From Pseudomonas parafulva (GTDB lineage Bacteria > Pseudomonadota > Gammaproteobacteria > Pseudomonadales > Pseudomonadaceae), in assembly GCF_000800255.1 (NCBI RefSeq), contig NZ_CP009747.1:3472001-3536000 (forward strand): a stretch of 64,000 bases of DNA, read 5' to 3'. The notes under the pieces are model-generated. The model was given only the letters and a program-made list of their open reading frames with translations. It did not search any database and was not told where the DNA came from. A program made the position numbers and the translations under genes. Below are positions 62,810-64,000 of this stretch, piece by piece. Numbering within the stretch: the stretch's first letter is position 1; every line of letters begins with the position of its first letter.

Positions 62810-63002
62810 ACAGGCTCTACATAGCAGATGATTTGGAATGTAAAACCATCAGCATAGACGCGCTGCGGCAGAGCGCCACTTCACAGTTGCATCGCGTATT
62901 TCAGCGAAGTGTGTTTACACACCACGAATTCGATCGGCCCATATGTTCGAGAACCGTACCGGCTGCTGCACTATGAAAACAGCCCCCAAAACTGCGACGT
63001 GA

Positions 63003-63482
63003 TCAATGTCGCTTGAGCAGACAGCCTTCGATAGGCACGTAGTGTGTCGCCTGCCTGATCAACGACAGAGCGGTCAGGCCCGGCGCGCCATAGACCTGAG
63101 TCTGCACACCGAAACGGCGCATCACCCGCTCCAGCAATTGGTCGAAATCGCCGTCGCCGGACGCCAGCACCACCAAATCGACTCGGCTGGCGGCTTCGTA
63201 CACGTCCAAGGTGATGCCCACGTCCCAGTCGCCCTTGGCCGAGCCATCGCTGCGCTGGATGTAGGGCTTGAGGCGCACCTCGAAACCCAGGTTGCGCAGG
63301 ATCTGCTGGAACTGCTGCTGCTTGCTGTCACCGCGGTCGATGGCATAGGCCAGCGCCTCGACGATTTCGCCCTGGGCGCTGACCTGCGACCACAGCGCGC
63401 TGTAGTCGAAGTGGCAGCCATGGGCTTGGCGCACGGTGTAGTAGAGGTTCTGGACGTCGGCGAACAGTGCGATCTTTTTCAA
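63003..63482 (-). CDS. NYN-domain protein (LabA/DUF88 family)
   Basis: 159 residues. The NYN (PIN-like) fold is indicated by FADVQNLYY with the first catalytic-type Asp9, GDWDVGITLDVYEAA with two more acidic residues and LVVLASGDGDFDQLLERV with the final Asp cluster. Such domains are metal-dependent ribonucleases or RNA-binding proteins. It borders the biosynthetic cluster on the right, its start being oriented away from the cluster. GC is that of the core genome, marking the end of the acquired segment. It is downstream of the DUF2076-type gene on the same strand, separated by a terminator. Confidence 0.9.
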   Translation of the reverse strand: MKKIALFADVQNLYYTVRQAHGCHFDYSALWSQVSAQGEIVEALAYAIDRGDSKQQQFQQILRNLGFEVRLKPYIQRSDGSAKGDWDVGITLDVYEAASRVDLVVLASGDGDFDQLLERVMRRFGVQTQVYGAPGLTALSLIRQATHYVPIEGCLLKRH

Positions 63483-63536
63483 CTGGAAGCCGCTCCCGCT
63501 GCAATGCGCTCAATCGTGGCAGCGGCCTGGCGCCGC

Positions 63537-63561
63537 GAAAAAAGGGGCGCTGGGCGCCCCT
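63537..63561 (-). terminator. Intrinsic terminator of the DUF2076-type gene
   Basis: On the minus strand AGGGGCGC (63561-63554) pairs with GCGCCCCT (63550-63543), three-base loop, followed directly by six T (63543-63538). A textbook intrinsic terminator placed 27 bases after the stop at 63588. Confidence 0.85.
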
Positions 63562-63587
63562 GGAATTCGCGACAGTATGCCTGAGGC

Positions 63588-64000
63588 TCAGACGAAGGTG
63601 TCGTCATCGTCGAAGAAGCCGCCGCCGCCGCTGTCGTAGTCGCTGTCCACGTAGCCGCCCTGATCCGTGTTCCAACTGCTGTCGTCGGCGACCTGGCGCT
63701 GGCTGTCCTGGTCGTTCCAGCCGCCGGTGTCGCTGGCCGGCGCCGGTTCGTCATGGATCACCTCGACCACCTCGTTGGGCTGCGAGTTGTGGTTGAACAG
63801 GCTGCTGATACCTTGCGCCAGCAGTACACCGCCCGCCACCCCGGCCGCCGTCTGCATGGCGCCGCCAAGGAAGCTGCTGGCGCCGCTGCGTGCCGGCGCC
63901 GCACCGAAGCCTTGCGCCTGGGCCTGGGCTTGCGGCGGCTGGGCGTAGGCTTGCGGGGCTGGTGCCGGGTCGCGCCAGCCACCGCCGGACGCGGGCGGTG
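63588..64000 (-). CDS. DUF2076-type protein, 5'-truncated by the window edge
   Basis: The frame runs open to the right edge, so the N-terminus is missing; 137 residues are visible. The visible part has a Gln/Ala/Pro-rich stretch, then SSFLGGAMQTAAGVAGGVLLAQGISSLF, a glycine/alanine hydrophobic segment that DUF2076 proteins have in their C-terminal half, and an acidic, Gly/Asp-rich tail ending FFDDDDTFV. Function unknown; the family is common in proteobacteria and has been described as a periplasmic or ligand-binding sensor without firm evidence. An ATG at 63857 lies inside the coding frame and is not the start. Confidence 0.7.
   Translation of the reverse strand, partial: PPASGGGWRDPAPAPQAYAQPPQAQAQAQGFGAAPARSGASSFLGGAMQTAAGVAGGVLLAQGISSLFNHNSQPNEVVEVIHDEPAPASDTGGWNDQDSQRQVADDSSWNTDQGGYVDSDYDSGGGGFFDDDDTFV

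Overview
The window looks like a chromosomal segment of a fluorescent Pseudomonas, probably near the P. putida / P. entomophila group. This is inferred from the high GC of most genes, many GTGGGAGCGGCC-type REP elements, an Ivy lysozyme inhibitor, and an itaconate gene order that matches the P. aeruginosa PA0877-PA0886 region as I remember it. No search was run. No rRNA, tRNA, CRISPR array or insertion sequence was seen.

Layout. 0-2.5 kb: an AT-rich, edge-truncated ORF with a possible nuclease motif, then an Mrr-type restriction endonuclease. 2.5-4.1 kb: two short-chain dehydrogenases, one very like ribitol 2-dehydrogenase. 4.3-9.4 kb: a lipoprotein, a GAF protein, a membrane chemoreceptor with a sigma-28-like promoter, Ivy, and a soluble PAS-PAS chemoreceptor. 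9.6-19.3 kb: itaconate uptake (TRAP transporter DctPQM) and degradation (Ict, Ich, Ccl, plus an MmgE/PrpD protein and an acyl-CoA dehydrogenase) with a divergent LysR regulator. A nearly identical 27-nt element lies upstream of both transcription units. 19.5-24.2 kb: an unusual cassette of four related membrane proteins, an M48 protease and an exported protein. 24.3-30.3 kb: an AraC regulator, then GntR, a fumarase/aspartase-superfamily lyase, a dicarboxylate symporter and FumC, which together suggest catabolism that releases fumarate. 30.3-48.2 kb: REP-rich spacers and core genes (chemoreceptor, secreted alpha/beta hydrolase, YhcG/DUF1016 nuclease, GabP-like permease, iron-complex ABC transporter, HAD phosphatase, TesB, GNAT, histidine phosphatase, histone-deacetylase-like enzyme, flavoprotein, RhlE-like helicase, DMT exporter, Lrp regulator).

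48.9-62.8 kb is the highlight: a compact biosynthetic gene cluster with visibly lower GC than its flanks, set between an Lrp regulator and an NYN-domain gene. Seven co-directional, mostly overlapping genes encode a crotonyl-CoA carboxylase/reductase, an adenylation-carrier didomain whose ten-residue specificity code reads as proline-like, a KS-AT-KR-ACP-C polyketide synthase, a thioesterase, a cytoplasmic class-A-beta-lactamase-fold hydrolase, a methyltransferase and an MFS exporter. Converging on them is a second prolyl-tRNA synthetase of the eukaryote/archaeal-like type, unlike the insertion-containing bacterial type normal for pseudomonads. The simplest reading is that the cluster makes a proline-primed, ethylmalonyl-extended product that inhibits the host ProRS, and that the extra ProRS gives self-resistance, as ThrRS does in obafluorin producers. 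The NYN gene and an edge-truncated DUF2076-type gene close the window.
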